Translations under genes and position numbers: made by a program
Shown: positions 8,672 to 18,715 of the stretch, piece by piece
Numbering within the stretch: position 1 is the stretch's first letter
Layout: each line of letters starts with the position of its first letter
Source: Schizophyllum amplum
Lineage: Eukaryota > Basidiomycota > Agaricomycetes > Agaricales > Schizophyllaceae
Direction: 5' to 3'
DNA length: 20,857 nucleotides
Assembly (NCBI GenBank): GCA_007026445.1
Contig: VDMD01000258.1
Coordinates: forward strand, 1-20,857
Notes under the pieces: model-generated
What the model was told of the DNA's origin: nothing
Databases searched by the model: none
Seen by the model: only the letters and a program-made list of their open reading frames with translations

Positions 8672-8938
8672 CCGGCGACGAATGTCGTCGTCATCGTGCC
8701 TTGCTCACTGCGGTGCGTGCCTGCGCCTTTGCACGTTAAATGCGGACTGACGCCTTCGCGTAGACGATCACGACACGCGGCGCTGCGCAAGCCACCAACA
8801 ACGAATCCCCCCTCATCTGCGCCACGTCGTATACACATGCACCCACAACTTCCCGTGCAGGTCTGGGGACGTGCCGCCCGTGAGTGCATGTGTTTGCTCT
8901 TGTGGGCGTAGCATGACTGACGCTGGTGTGCTGGGCAG

Positions 8939-9381
8939 TGACTCACGGCTCTTCGCGAACTCCCTCAAGTTCAACATTGAGTCACGTGCTCAGGTCGTGA
9001 CCTCCGAAGTTCAACTTGCGAGTGACGTGCGCGCCCGCGTTGGCCGCCAGCCAGCTCGACCAAATGACGCTGACGTCGTTGTTTCCATAGAGGTGAGTAT
9101 CCCTAAAGACTGTAAGGCACGTACTGACTCTATGGTAGTGGATTATGTCGTACACATGCACCCACAACCTCGTCCACCCCCCGCCGCCGACCTCTTCGCC
9201 CTCCGTCTCCTTGGCGACTGGCTCTGGCCGTTGTCCCGGCACCCCGATACCCCATATGCCGGTCCAAGCGGGGGCGTTTCTGGCGAGGGTCTGCCCGACA
9301 AAATCAATGCAAAATGAAGCCAGACGTCAAAATAGTCGCGCGGGAATTCTCGGGGACCTACGCGACTGCTTTGGGAGGTGA
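8939..9381 (+). CDS. Unidentified gene C, internal and 3' exons, copy 1
   Basis: Function unknown. An intron at 8880-8938 (GTGAGTGCATG...GGGCAG, 59 nt) precedes the exon 8939-9092. That exon encodes 51 residues, starting DSRLFANSLKFNIESRAQVV and ending ADVVVSIE. A second canonical intron (9093-9138, 46 nt) leads to 9139-9381, which starts WIMSYTCTHNL and stops at 9379-9381. Of three base differences from copy 2 in this frame, two are synonymous (GTT/GTC, ATT/ATC) and one is Ile/Thr, which favours real coding. Copy 2 also loses two bases near 20066. The upstream exon probably ends at 8879, but its start is not clear. The last about 130 nt read through the right inverted-repeat arm, so the C-terminus may be altered or truncated by it. 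Confidence 0.4.
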
Positions 9382-9431
9382 GGGAACGAGTCTGGGGCGC
9401 GGCGGGCGGCGCGCAGCGCCGCCGCGCACTT
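9250..9431 (-). repeat. Right inverted-repeat arm, copy 1
   Basis: Reverse-complement copy of the ~234-nt repeat family. It shares the perfect 35-nt outer end (9397-9431, including the hairpin at 9405-9423) and the internal GCGCG, ATGCAAAATGAA and CCGGTCCAAGC blocks with 4883-5052. It is the only inverted member seen per unit. Beyond 9431 the similarity to the left flank ends. Confidence 0.7.
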
Positions 9432-9489
9432 TATTTGTCGTAATTCTTGTGAGTTTGCTGTTTACACGTCTGTGTTCTTGCTAATGCAG

Positions 9490-9645
9490 CTCGCAGAGTT
9501 GACGCAGCGGGCGCGTCGCCGGGACATCTGCCTCGTCAAGGCGGGGATCTATGACGGACCATCGGCGGGAGTGCGATTCGCAGCCCGTTCGCACTAATCG
9601 TCTGTGTTACAGCATCAGGATGATCCCCAACGCGGGTTGATCTAG
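9490..9645 (+). CDS. Orphan exon(s) downstream of the right arm, copy 1
   Basis: A well-formed intron (9449-9489: GTGAGT, TGCTAAT branch, GCAG) opens onto a frame LAELTQRARRRDICLVKAGI followed by YDGPSAG. A possible second intron (9571-9612: GTGCGA, CACTAAT, TACAG) would join this to a short tail ending at TAG 9643-9645; unspliced, the frame stops at 9597. The product is unknown. Copy 2 has one extra C near 20514 that breaks the frame. It may be the 3' end of gene C interrupted by the right arm. Confidence 0.3.
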
Positions 9646-9659
9646 CGGTCTCGCTGCTT

Positions 9660-9753
9660 GTAAGTGAGTACTAGATCATCAAATGCGTGCTAATAAACCG
9701 CCAGGAATATTCGATATACCCCCTGGATCACTCACTTTTTGCCTACAGCTACG
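9660..9753 (+). other. Canonical intron and short exon, copy 1
   Basis: GTAAGT at 9660, branch GTGCTAAT and acceptor CCAG at 9704 define a 45-nt intron. It is followed by a 49-nt open block reading EYSIYPLDHSLFAYSY that ends at another donor (GTAAGG at 9754). The frame does not connect cleanly to the preceding exon, where a TGA intervenes. This is evidence of a further spliced transcript of unknown product. Confidence 0.35.
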
Positions 9754-10975
9754 GTAAGGTCGGCGCTTTTTCGAAAATTATCATATCTCACCTCCGCCTT
9801 TGTCGCTTCACCCCATCCGTTCTTCTACATGTTACCTGGCCACTCAGATTAACTTCCTCCTGTATGATTCACTCGCCCGCTGACCCTCGATTAATCTTCT
9901 CATCTCGGCGGCTTTTCAAGTCAATGGATACCACGACGTGGCTTCTATTTCCCTGCCCCCCGTTTACTCACTTACTTCTCCTTACATATGGACTCTGACC
10001 CACCTCATTGACGCTCTGCAGTTCTCTGTCGTGTCCATTTGGGCGCTTTTATTCTCGCCACTTGGGAACTCGCTAACTTTCTGTTTGCAGACCCTTCAAC
10101 CCGCGTTCGCTGAGTGAAAACTGCTCGCGGATGCCCCACCTGTCCCGACTTCGCGGGGACGTCCTCGGCGACGCGCGCACACATCAAGAAGCTGTTCAAG
10201 AACGAGCACAGGCGTGTCTCACTTGTGCTGTTGGCCCCACCCGCGATGTCGACGACGTCGGTCTCGGAATCAAGTGAGCGGGCCGCGTTGACTGCGCGCT
10301 CACGCCCCCACGTCGGAGGGAAGGATTTTGGCTTGGGTATATAGTATTGTACGTCGTAGATAACGAATATAAATGATTTGCCCCCAAATGCGCCCGAGTG
10401 CTCTCGCTGAGCACGCCACATCGTCGCAACTAAGTCACGTCTCCATGTCGCTGAATGAGTGAGCGCAGTGCGAGTACGCGCTCGCTGTCCTATGCCATCC
10501 CCTCTCTCACCGACGTTCTTTCGCAGTCTCAAGATTGCAAGTTCCGTCACTCCTTTGAGTGAACGCCTGCCCCCCGTCTCGCTCCACTCATCGTTCGTTG
10601 CCTTTGTTGTTGTTCGTCGTGCTTTCCCTACTCGTCCACTTCTCCAGTCCTCACTCGTGCAAGATTGCACGTTCCGTCACTCCTTTCACGACTCTCTCAC
10701 TCCTTTCACTCCTTTCACACTCCCCCGCTCGCTCGCCCCCTTCTCCCCCTCTCGCGTTCACACCTAGTTTGCAGAAATCAACATCATATTAGAGTTATCT
10801 ACTTGCAACGAGTACACTACGTAGACTACAGCCTACACGACGTAGACTACGAAGCGTCGCACCACTCGCCGTGCCTCAAAAGCGACAAGTAGGCCGTCAG
10901 GGAAGGTGGGGAGGGAGGCGCGCGACAACGAGAGGACATGAGAGCGAGATGAGAAGTGCGTCGAGCACCCTCTCT
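9754..10975. other. Unit end: CT-rich intergenic region, present once in the window
   Basis: No recognisable gene. It has CT-rich stretches (10,490-10,760), CACTCCTTT iterations, the 26-nt repeat pair at 10531 and 10661, and an ACGTAGACTAC pair at 10819 and 10840. A 221-codon minus-strand frame (10005-10670) has no recognisable domain and crosses the CT-rich repeats; I do not call it. The second-copy equivalent lies beyond the window. Confidence 0.5.
10531..10686. repeat. Two 26-nt direct repeats 130 nt apart
   Basis: AAGATTGCAAGTTCCGTCAC followed by TCCTTT at 10531-10556 recurs at 10661-10686 with a single A/C difference. The second copy runs into CACTCCTTT iterations. Possibly a duplicated promoter block with no identified gene. 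Confidence 0.7.
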
Positions 10976-11648
10976 TATCGTCCTCCCCTCCTTCCCCCTT
11001 CTCCCTCCCCCTCCTCCCCCCTTCTCCCCCTCCTCCTCCCTCCTCCTCATCCCTCATCCCTCCTCTTCCTCCCGCCGTCTGCCAGCCATGATCGCCGTCC
11101 TCCACCTCGTGTGCATGCCGCATGCTAATGGAACAGGGAGAGGGAAGCGAGGGGGTTAAGTCCGCCCCTCCCCCTCGCGCTCCCTCCCCCCTCGCCGTCG
11201 TCCTGCCTCATTCCTTCCCCTCCGTCACCCCCCTTCATTCCTTTCTCCCCTTTTTCGTCGCCCTCCCCCTCTGTCCCCCTCCCCCTCGTCCCCCTCCCTC
11301 GTCCCTCCTCCCTCCCCTCCCCCCTCCCCCTCGTGTACCCCCTCCGCCTCCCTCCTTCCCCCTCGTCTTCGCCCTCCCTCATTCCCCCCCCCCTTTTGTC
11401 GTCCTCCCCCCCTCCTCTCCCTCCCCCTCGCCGTCCCCTCCCTCGCCTCGCCCTCCTCATCCCTCCCCTCGTCCTCCCCCTCCTCCCTCCCCCTCCCTCG
11501 CCGTCGCCCCCCTCCCCCGCTCTGTGTCGCCCCCCTCCCCCCTTCGTCGCCCTCCTCCCTCCGTAATCCCCCTTTCGTTGCCCTCCTCCTCCCCTCTCTG
11601 TCACCCCCTCCCTCGACCACCTCCTTCCGTCGCCCCCTTCGACAGCCC
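10976..11648. repeat. Polypyrimidine tract, copy 2
   Basis: Second, complete copy of the C/T tract at the junction of the two 11-kb units, ending at the GPHR stop codon (11649). The non-repetitive island is at about 11081-11156. The tract length is close to copy 1, but internal runs have been rearranged, for example after 11270. A 266-codon proline-rich frame across it runs into antisense of GPHR and is spurious. Confidence 0.9.
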
Positions 11649-13440
11649 CTACCTCCCCATCCCATCTACCCGATCCGCCGTCCACCTAACGAATACCGAC
11701 ACCGCCGTCGTCGCCAGAAACGCACAGTCGAACAGCGGGCCAAACACCTCGTACGCGGGGATCGTAGAGAAGAGGTTGTTGTCGTGCGCGTTTGCCATCC
11801 GTGTCTGTCTTCTCGGGCGGGAAAGACGTACGCAGCTGCACAATGGTGGAGAGAAGGTAGATGCCCTGCAGAGATGCGAGGTGAGTCAGGTTGAGGAGCG
11901 AACGAGTGTGGACTCACGATGAGCTCGGCGAGCACCAGCAACATCAGCGATGCTCCGAGGTTGCGGCTAGTTACCTGGAGAGCCTGCAAAGAGGGTCGTC
12001 TAAGGCGCGCACGGCAGGCGGGACGGCTAGCACGCACCCTTGTTACCCCCCTGAGCACAAGCCTCAAGCTCATCAATATGATCACGCCGACCAGCCCTAG
12101 GCTGATCTGCCTCGATATCAACGCGACGTCGTCCCGTCCTACCACTTCCTCCCGGGACACAATAGACAAGGAATACGCGAGGAGGTCGGTCAGCAAGTCG
12201 GACGTGGTTGTGTTGTAACCGGCGTTGCTAGGGAACAGGAGGTGGAGAGCGGACTGGCGGCGTGTGAGTAGGTTTCGCACGTGCGGGGCATAACACTCAC
12301 GCTGACGATGCGCACGACGCAGTAGACCGCGAATAGGCGCCCGACAACCGCGACGACGCGCCCACGGAAGGTGCGTCGGTACGTGTCTCTTGATACCGCC
12401 GCGTGAGATCGTCAAAATTGCGGCTCATTTCGGCCTCAGACGGAGGCCTTTCATTTCTTGAGCTCCTGGAAGACTTGTGAGTATTGAACTGTGGTGTAGA
12501 TGGCACGCACTGCTGTCACCTCCCGGAAGCTCGTCGCACGCGCGAGATCCACGACCCGTCCGTCGAGGACGCAGAGGTGCGGGTCAGCTCGCCGTTCAGC
12601 GTGGCCAGATCTGCGCGGATGCGGTCCAAGCTATGCTCGGCGGCCCGCAGGTCCTGCTCCGTCGGCAGGCTCTTTGCACGGTTGACGAATGGCAGGTATG
12701 GCCACGCGCTGCTGATCGCACCAAAGCCCGATAGGAGCCCAAGGATGGTCGTGCCCAGCACGACAAGGCGCGCGAGGACGCCCGCAACAAAGCCGGTGGA
12801 GCCAGTGCGCCGGGGAGGGGGATGTAGGAGAGGGCGGAGAGGTAGAGGACGACGGGGATGAGGTTGAGGAGCAGCCGCGGGCTGCAGACCGCGCGAGGGG
12901 ACGCGTCGCGAGCGCTGGCGCCGACAGAGAGGACGAGGCTGATGGAGGAGGGAATTGTCAAGATATGTTGACGAGGAGAAGCGCAAGGGAGATCTTCCAC
13001 TGCACGAGGCGTACGCTGAGGAGTGGGCGATGAGCGGGGCGGACGACTGCGCGTGCACACATGAACACACCTGGGCTGGAACATGCTCATGCCCTGGCAC
13101 AAAAGCAGGAAGAACATCGTGCACGTCTCGGTGAAGCAGCTCGCGAATACGACGCGCGAGATCGTCGAATGCAGTGTCGACCGCGGTGGCTGCGCCGAGG
13201 CGCCGGATGGCATGGGCAGCGTTTCCAACTCGATCGAGGGGGACTTGGAGCTCGTCTCTGCGGCAGCGCCGACGGGCAGAGACAGATCTTGTAGATCGGC
13301 GTATAGACTATGAATTAGGTATCTGCGGCACCCGAGGAAGAGCCCCCACTGCAGGGGGTCAGCGCGAGGTGTTGATGAAGAGAGACCGCGTACCGGATGC
13401 AAAGAATTGCAGCATGCTCGAGCACAGCGCTAGCAGACAT
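11649..13440 (-). CDS. GPHR: Golgi pH regulator (GPHR/ABA-GPCR family) homologue, copy 2, disrupted
   Basis: Same gene as copy 1. Exons (minus): 13440-13387, 13348-13071, 13015-12301, 12253-12038, 11983-11918 and 11865-11649, about 1,546 nt or 515 codons, with introns of 38-55 nt. The first donor (GTCTCT) is poor, but its GCTGACC branch and TGCAG acceptor are good. Exon 2 is cleaner than in copy 1 and shows the conserved CTMFFLLLCQGM. The end is intact (DRVDGMGR, stop at 11649-11651). Copy-specific defects are a lost base at 12964, a lost C near 12798, a 2-nt loss near 12438 and an extra base near 11790. The TGA at 12451-12453 and a frame break near 12568 are shared with copy 1. Because private lesions differ, a merged reading is far more complete than either copy. 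Confidence 0.85.
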
Positions 13441-14681
13441 TGTTGACTGTGCAGCGGAAACGAAAGGGGAGGTGCCCACTGCTATGAGGGACCGTCGGCT
13501 GGGTTAGACCGCCTGAAGCGAGACGAAACATGAGCGTTGTGGACAAGACGCAGCGACGTCGCACAGCCACGGCCAAGGACGCCTGCTCCGCCTAGGAGGT
13601 GGATGCGAGGACGGGCTCTGACAGGACGCCCCGCTATAAATCCCCCCGCGGCGGCAGGGCGGCGATGTGTCGATCAGTCCGTTGCGACGAGTGACGTGAC
13701 GAGATCACGGTTCGACTACTGCTATCGGCGCTGCTTACACTCCTGTTTGGGAAGAGAGAGCTGCAAACTTAACGCCCTTTAATATGTGTATACAACTCGC
13801 CAGCCGCTGCAGCTACGGTCTTCGGACTTGCCGGACTGGCATCTGCTGCCCAATACAAGCCTGCCTTGCTCTTTTCCAAGCCTCTCGCTGCCTCCCTGCC
13901 TATGCTATTAGCTTCCTCAACTCCCAGATCCAGCCGCCGATATCACGCTCCGTGACTAGATATATCCGGGTAAGGTATAGAAATACTTGGACCCATCGGC
14001 GCGCGCGATTGCCATCGTTTTTGGACAGCACCTTCAATTCCTTGACATATCATGCCTTGTCTTTCCCTTGAGCTGGCCACCCTCCTCCCTCTCTCGCAAT
14101 CCTCTCTCTCGCCGCTTTTGGCCAGCTCCCTGAACTCTCCTACCGCCGGTTGCCTCCTCGTGCACTCGAAATTTATTTTATCTCCGCCAGACTTTCTGCG
14201 CAGACGCCCCCTAGAATAAATCCCGATCATTTTGCGCTCGACCGTCGCACTGACTACCGCCGCAATCACCTCATCCCTGTAATAAATCCCGATCAATTCT
14301 ACAGCCTGCTGGACCCTTGTTACAGCAGCTCTATTGTGCATCGAGTTTGTCTTTGAACAACGGTGTTTGCACAATGTATTCAAGTTCAAGGACAGGCTAC
14401 GAGTAAGAATACAAGTCAATTCACGAGCTAGAACTACACAAACGACCACCGAGACCAGGCTTCATCAGGTCAAAACGCTCAAAACCACAAGTCCACGGAT
14501 GTCTCGCCACCCTGCCTCATCACATCGCATGGGTGGCCTGAGAGTCGTGAAAGCGCCGACTCACAGTGCGTCAGTGCACAGGAAAGCGCCATAAATGCCG
14601 CTGCCAGTCTTCACCGACGTTTCTCGAGTTCACATGTACTCGACAAAGGCATCGAAAGCGCCGTGAAACTCGTCTAATCCC
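13441..14681. other. Divergent intergenic region, copy 2
   Basis: Repeat of 2440-3677 with the same contents: TATAAAT at 13635-13641, the 10-bp inverted repeat, and the 15-nt repeats at 14215 and 14281. Few differences, all minor. No gene called. Confidence 0.5.
13635..13641 (+). promoter_or_regulatory. TATA box candidate, copy 2
   Basis: Same TATAAAT element as at 2634, facing away from GPHR, with no clear gene after it. Confidence 0.35.
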
Positions 14682-14852
14682 ATGGCTAACAGGAAGCAGA
14701 CCCCGCGTGTAAGCACACCTCATTCGCGGGAACGCTACCGCCTCGCCGGACGGCGGTCTATTGCCTCAACGCCCAAGTCGTCTTCGGTCCTCCTCGCCAG
14801 ACGTCGCCTAAGCCTGCTCGCCGGACGGCGATCTGTTGCCTCAACGCTATAG
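14682..14852 (+). CDS. Small ORF, 56 aa, basic, copy 2
   Basis: Base-for-base the same frame as 3678-3848 (MANRKQTPRV..., LAGRRS repeats, TAG). Flanking sequence has indels near 14585, 14599 and 14622, while this ORF has none. That is weak support for constraint only, since other stretches are identical too. Confidence 0.3.
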   Translation: MANRKQTPRVSTPHSRERYRLAGRRSIASTPKSSSVLLARRRLSLLAGRRSVASTL

Positions 14853-15387
14853 TCGGTGCCTTAGGCCGCTCGCCGGACGTCGATCCATTGCTTCAGGACC
14901 TCGGCCGGACCCGTCAGCATGACGCGCATTCGCGTACGAGGTCGGGCTACTCACCTGGACAGCGGGACCCGACATGTGCGTCAAAGTCGTGCTCGTCAAA
15001 GTCGTGCTCGGCGGACGTCGATCCATTGCCTCGTCGCCTAAGCCGCGCCCGAAGCGGCGCTCGCCGGGCCTCAGCGCCCGCCGGAAGGCGATGTGTTGCT
15101 CAGCGCCCGCGGAGTGCCATACGTTGCCTTAGCGCTCGCGGGAAGGCCATACGTTGCCTCAGCGCTTCGGGGGACGCGAGGGTGAGGTCGAAATGAGGGC
15201 AATGAGTAGGGCGCTCGCCGGAAGAAGATACATTGCTTCACGACTTCGTTAGCGCGTCTTCGACTCCACGGAAAAGAGCACGTATGTCAGTGCCTTCGGT
15301 GGACGCTATGAGATGGGGGTGCAATGATGGGGGGCGAGGATGGACTCGCAGACGCCGCTCGCCGGAAGAAAATACATTGCTTCACGA
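14742..15387 (+). repeat. 30-nt module cluster, copy 2
   Basis: Second copy of the module series, with small losses (for example near 14968 and 15100-15112) that shift the frame in the later part. The 15-nt tandem duplication (GTCAAAGTCGTGCTC twice) is retained. Confidence 0.85.
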
Positions 15388-15460
15388 CCTTATCAGCGCC
15401 CTATTCACATCAGGAAAGGGGCCACGTACCATCTCAACGTCCTTCTTCACTCCCAAGATC

Positions 15461-16052
15461 ACAGAATTCCGCTAGACTCCCCGCGCGAATTTTCAAAGAA
15501 CGAGCTCATTTTGCAGCGATTTCAGGTCGAAATTGTCGTCGGTGCGTCAGGAATTGTTCAGAGCGTGCGAAGAGTCGGAGGGCGCTGGGGGTCCTACATG
15601 TCCAGTCAGCATGGAAATACAAGGTAAATTGTCCAACACACCTGGCCAAGTTCGCGGCGGCGCTGCGCGCCGCCCGCCGCTCTCCCAAAACCGCAGAAAT
15701 CCGCTAAACTTCCCGCGCGAATTTCTTGGAAAACGACCTCATTTTGCATCGATTTTGACGTCTGAATCGTTGCCAGAACGACGTCCGCTTGGACCGGGGA
15801 AAGGGGTTGTCGGGAGTTGACGAGAACCCTGAGGTGGTTTTAGCATGTAAATACAAGATAAATTGACCAACGCACCTCAACAAGTGCGCGGCGGCGCTGC
15901 GCGCCGCCCGCCGCGCTCCTAATCCTCCCCCCAAGTCGAAAACATCCTCGAGAACCCCGCGCGAGTCTGGGGGAAAATTCGCGTTCATTTTGCATTTATT
16001 TTAGTGCTAGGAACGCCGTCGAAATCCTCCCCGCTTGGACCGGCCGATGGGG
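15461..16052 (+). repeat. Tandem ~234-nt repeat, copy 2
   Basis: Same array as 4461-5052, with hairpins at 15656-15674 and 15890-15908. Its last unit is the left inverted-repeat arm (15882-16052). Confidence 0.8.
15882..16052 (+). repeat. Left inverted-repeat arm, copy 2
   Basis: Counterpart of 4883-5052. Its 35-nt outer end is the reverse complement of 20402-20436. Confidence 0.7.
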
Positions 16053-17065
16053 TGAAAGGCGAGCGGGGGCGTCCCGTGGCCATGACGACAGCGCGCGCGG
16101 AGGGTGGCGAGGTTCGGGGGGGAGGCCCATGGTGAGGTCTCGCGGGGCGCTCTACGACGGGGTTAGTGCTAGGTATCAGGCAGTGTAGCATTTTGAGCTC
16201 ACTTGACGACAGGGCGGCGCGTAGCGCCGCCTGCTGAGCTCCGTCGCTCGTCGCCGCAGCCGTTTGTGGCTATTCTGACTGCGCTCGTTGCGATCATTTG
16301 GACGGTCGACCGGCCGTCCAAGGGGGCGAGCGTGGACGTGTTCTAGGGGCGAGTTGTCGAGTGTCGGAGATGTTGCGGGAGTCGCATTGCATGGTGGTAT
16401 GGGAGCTTGAGTGCGAGGCAAAGGGCGCTAGTTGCAAGGTCAACGAGGTAAACATGACGCTGGTCACGACCGAGCGAAGAGGGAGAAGCTAAATGACGAT
16501 GAGCATATAAGTAAAAACACGCCGTCCGGACATGCGAGCGCTCACGGAACTCGCGGGGTACGGCGCAAAACAAGACCAAACTCACCAAGGCGACCGATCA
16601 TACGGCATACCCTGAGTCTGCCCTGAGCGTGGAATCTCTGCATTTGGGCCTCCGGCGTCTCGTGCGGGTGTTTATTCTCAACACCCCAGTCGCGCTCACA
16701 AGGCCGTCGGCGGCACCGTGAATTCCCGGTGCGATGAGTACTCTGAACGGTGCCGCGACGGCGGGCGGGCGAGGCTGGGCCGTCGAGAAACCGCGCGACG
16801 CGGCGGTCTCTGAATAAGCGCCGCACTTTGTAGAGCTAGACGGGTAGAAGTACATCTGATACAATTTATGAGCTTGCATGAAGCAAGTACCTCGGCGGCG
16901 GGGAGGTGCGCGAGTTCACCGCGAGGACGACGATGGGACAGAGCAAGCGGGGACTTGTTCAAAATTCGGAATGGGACGCGCGCGGGGGTTCGGTCCGCAT
17001 CCGCCGACTGCTGTCAATCTCGCGCCCCCAACTTCGCTTCCCGCCCATCGTTCTTGTCTCCTGCT
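16053..17065. other. Noncoding stretch inside the inverted repeats, copy 2
   Basis: Counterpart of 5053-6061. Holds the hairpin at 16213-16231 and the 17-bp inverted repeat (16703-16719 with 16747-16762, one base missing from the right arm). Several homopolymer indels break any frame shared with copy 1, supporting a noncoding call. Confidence 0.45.
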
Positions 17066-18545
17066 ATGATGGCGATACCGGCATCTTGCTTGCACCTTGA
17101 TACATTCATCGCAGAGGAGCGGACGCGCGAAGCGTGAGTGGATCGCTCGCAATACGCGAATGAGTTTCGGGTGGCGCGCACCTCGCTCGCGCATCTAAGA
17201 CGCCCGGCTTCGGTCTGGCACCGGGGATGGGCCAGACACAGCCGAGGTGAGCGTCCTACACCACCAGAACACGCACAGCAAGTACCGATGGGCGGGATTA
17301 CGGTCCCACCTTATCGTTCCAGAAGATGGAAGAGTTTTGCATGTAGAACTCGACCACTTCGTGTCCGTAAGTTGTCACCCAAAGCCAAAATATTCCCGGC
17401 TCAAAACTTGTTCACTTAGTGTTTAGAAACCGGCTTCCGCTGTCCGATGCGCGATCTTTGCCTCCAACGTTGCGTTGTGTCGCGAACAAGGGCGTTTTTG
17501 TTATGTGGCGTCGTTTTTGGTGAGCCCGTAGCGTAGTCGTTTGAGCTGAGGCTGACGTTCTCGATGACTCATTCTAGTCTACCAACATGCATCTCGACGC
17601 TTCAGGCCTCAACCCGCGGCTCCGCACCTTCCTTGACACGGTATGCCACACCCTCTCCTCATCCCCTGCTGCCTCACCGCGCGCCCAGACTTCCAGCTGA
17701 CGACACCGCATTCACGCTGTTGCTTCCCGAGGTCCGTCCGAACATACGTATGATGACACGCTGGCCGCCGGACACCGCGCGCGGTCGCGGTAGCACGATT
17801 CCTTTACGCGGGTGTTCCGCCTCTCCGCATCTTCCATCGGAATCCAGTGAGTTTTCGCTCTCAGATACAGGGTCCTGGTCGCTGACATATCCCATCAAAA
17901 TGATGGAAACGTGATGCGAGACGACGAGGGCGACGGTGCGCTCGCCGTCGCTCTGCACGATTCCTCCTCGCTCACAGGGCGCGTTCTGCACCCATACAGC
18001 CCAGACACCCGGCTATACGTGTACTCCATGACGAGAATATATTTTGTGTTGAGCTCTCGGTGAAGGATGCGGTCGACGAGGTGGGCGACGCGCGCCGGCG
18101 GCGCGCTGCTCTTCGAGCAGCCAAAGGCTTCCAAAAGGGGATCTCACTGATCTCTCAAGTTCAACAACAACACCGACTTTGCTGGCGCCTTGTCGTGTCC
18201 TCGTCGCTTCGTCACGCGTTACGAGTCACTCAAGGCACACTGCGCTACTACTCTGTCGTGCTCTGCTCGACGCGGCGCACGACAAGGACCATGCAAAACG
18301 ACTTGGACGCGCTGTGGCGCGTCGACTGGCGGGCTCGCAGAACTTCCGCCCATCCGGCGGCAACTTCTCGCGCGGCCGCTCATGCCCGAGTCGGTATGTT
18401 CCCACTTGATTGCGTTGCTACCGGGTTGACGTGTGATGCAGGGGAGCGTCGGCGAGAAACCAGCGCCTTTGGCGCCCTCACCGAATCTTCCGCTTTCCGG
18501 GGTCCAGATCTCGGCCTCAAACTCGCCGCGTGGTACCCGGCGTAG
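17066..18545 (+). CDS. Unidentified multi-exon gene A, copy 2
   Basis: Exons 17066-17133, 17200-17366, 17427-17519 and 17578-17640 match copy 1. Exon 1 has one extra G (near 17121) that breaks the frame into exon 2; exons 2-4 are identical to copy 1. The 3' part is unchanged, with the canonical intron at 18394-18441 and stop TAG at 18543-18545. The region from 17641 to about 18005 is again unresolved. No domain recognised. Confidence 0.5.
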
Positions 18546-18605
18546 CTTGATGGAACACTGCGGAACTGAATTGGTTGCCCGCGGCAGAAATAGCCGTCGG
18601 GCAGG

Positions 18606-18612
18606 TATAAAG
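18606..18612 (+). promoter_or_regulatory. TATA box and CT leader of gene B, copy 2
   Basis: TATAAAG followed by the same pyrimidine-rich leader and the gene B ATG at 18716. Confidence 0.7.
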
Positions 18613-18715
18613 ACCAGTCAGTTCCTCTGGTTTTCGACATCACCTTCCCCACTCTCTTATACTCATCTAATCCTTCGTCTTCTTACCTGTCATACCTAGA
18701 CGTCGCCGGGCTATC

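Larger units (their letters stand above)
1..10996. repeat. Tandem duplication, unit copy 1 (complete, about 11.0 kb)
   Basis: This is the first unit of a head-to-tail direct repeat. Matching landmarks fall at a nearly constant offset: the island at 91 recurs at 11087, the GPHR start at 2439 recurs at 13440, the TATA box at 7600 recurs at 18606, and the hairpin at 9405 recurs at 20410. The offset ranges only from about 10,996 to 11,008. The left edge is hidden because the window begins inside the polypyrimidine tract. Bases 9848-10996 are seen only once. The drift comes from single-base indels, mainly in homopolymers. Confidence 0.97.

Noticed and set aside
9490..9597. DGPSAGV motif resembling the catalytic serine site of Lon proteases
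   Set aside because: Only the short motif matches. Residues before and after do not fit the Lon proteolytic domain, no catalytic lysine region or AAA+ domain is present nearby, and a likely intron donor falls directly after DGPSAG.
10005..10670. 221-codon minus-strand frame
   Set aside because: Crosses the 26-nt repeat and CT-rich DNA and shows no recognisable domain or promoter. No second copy is available in the window for comparison.
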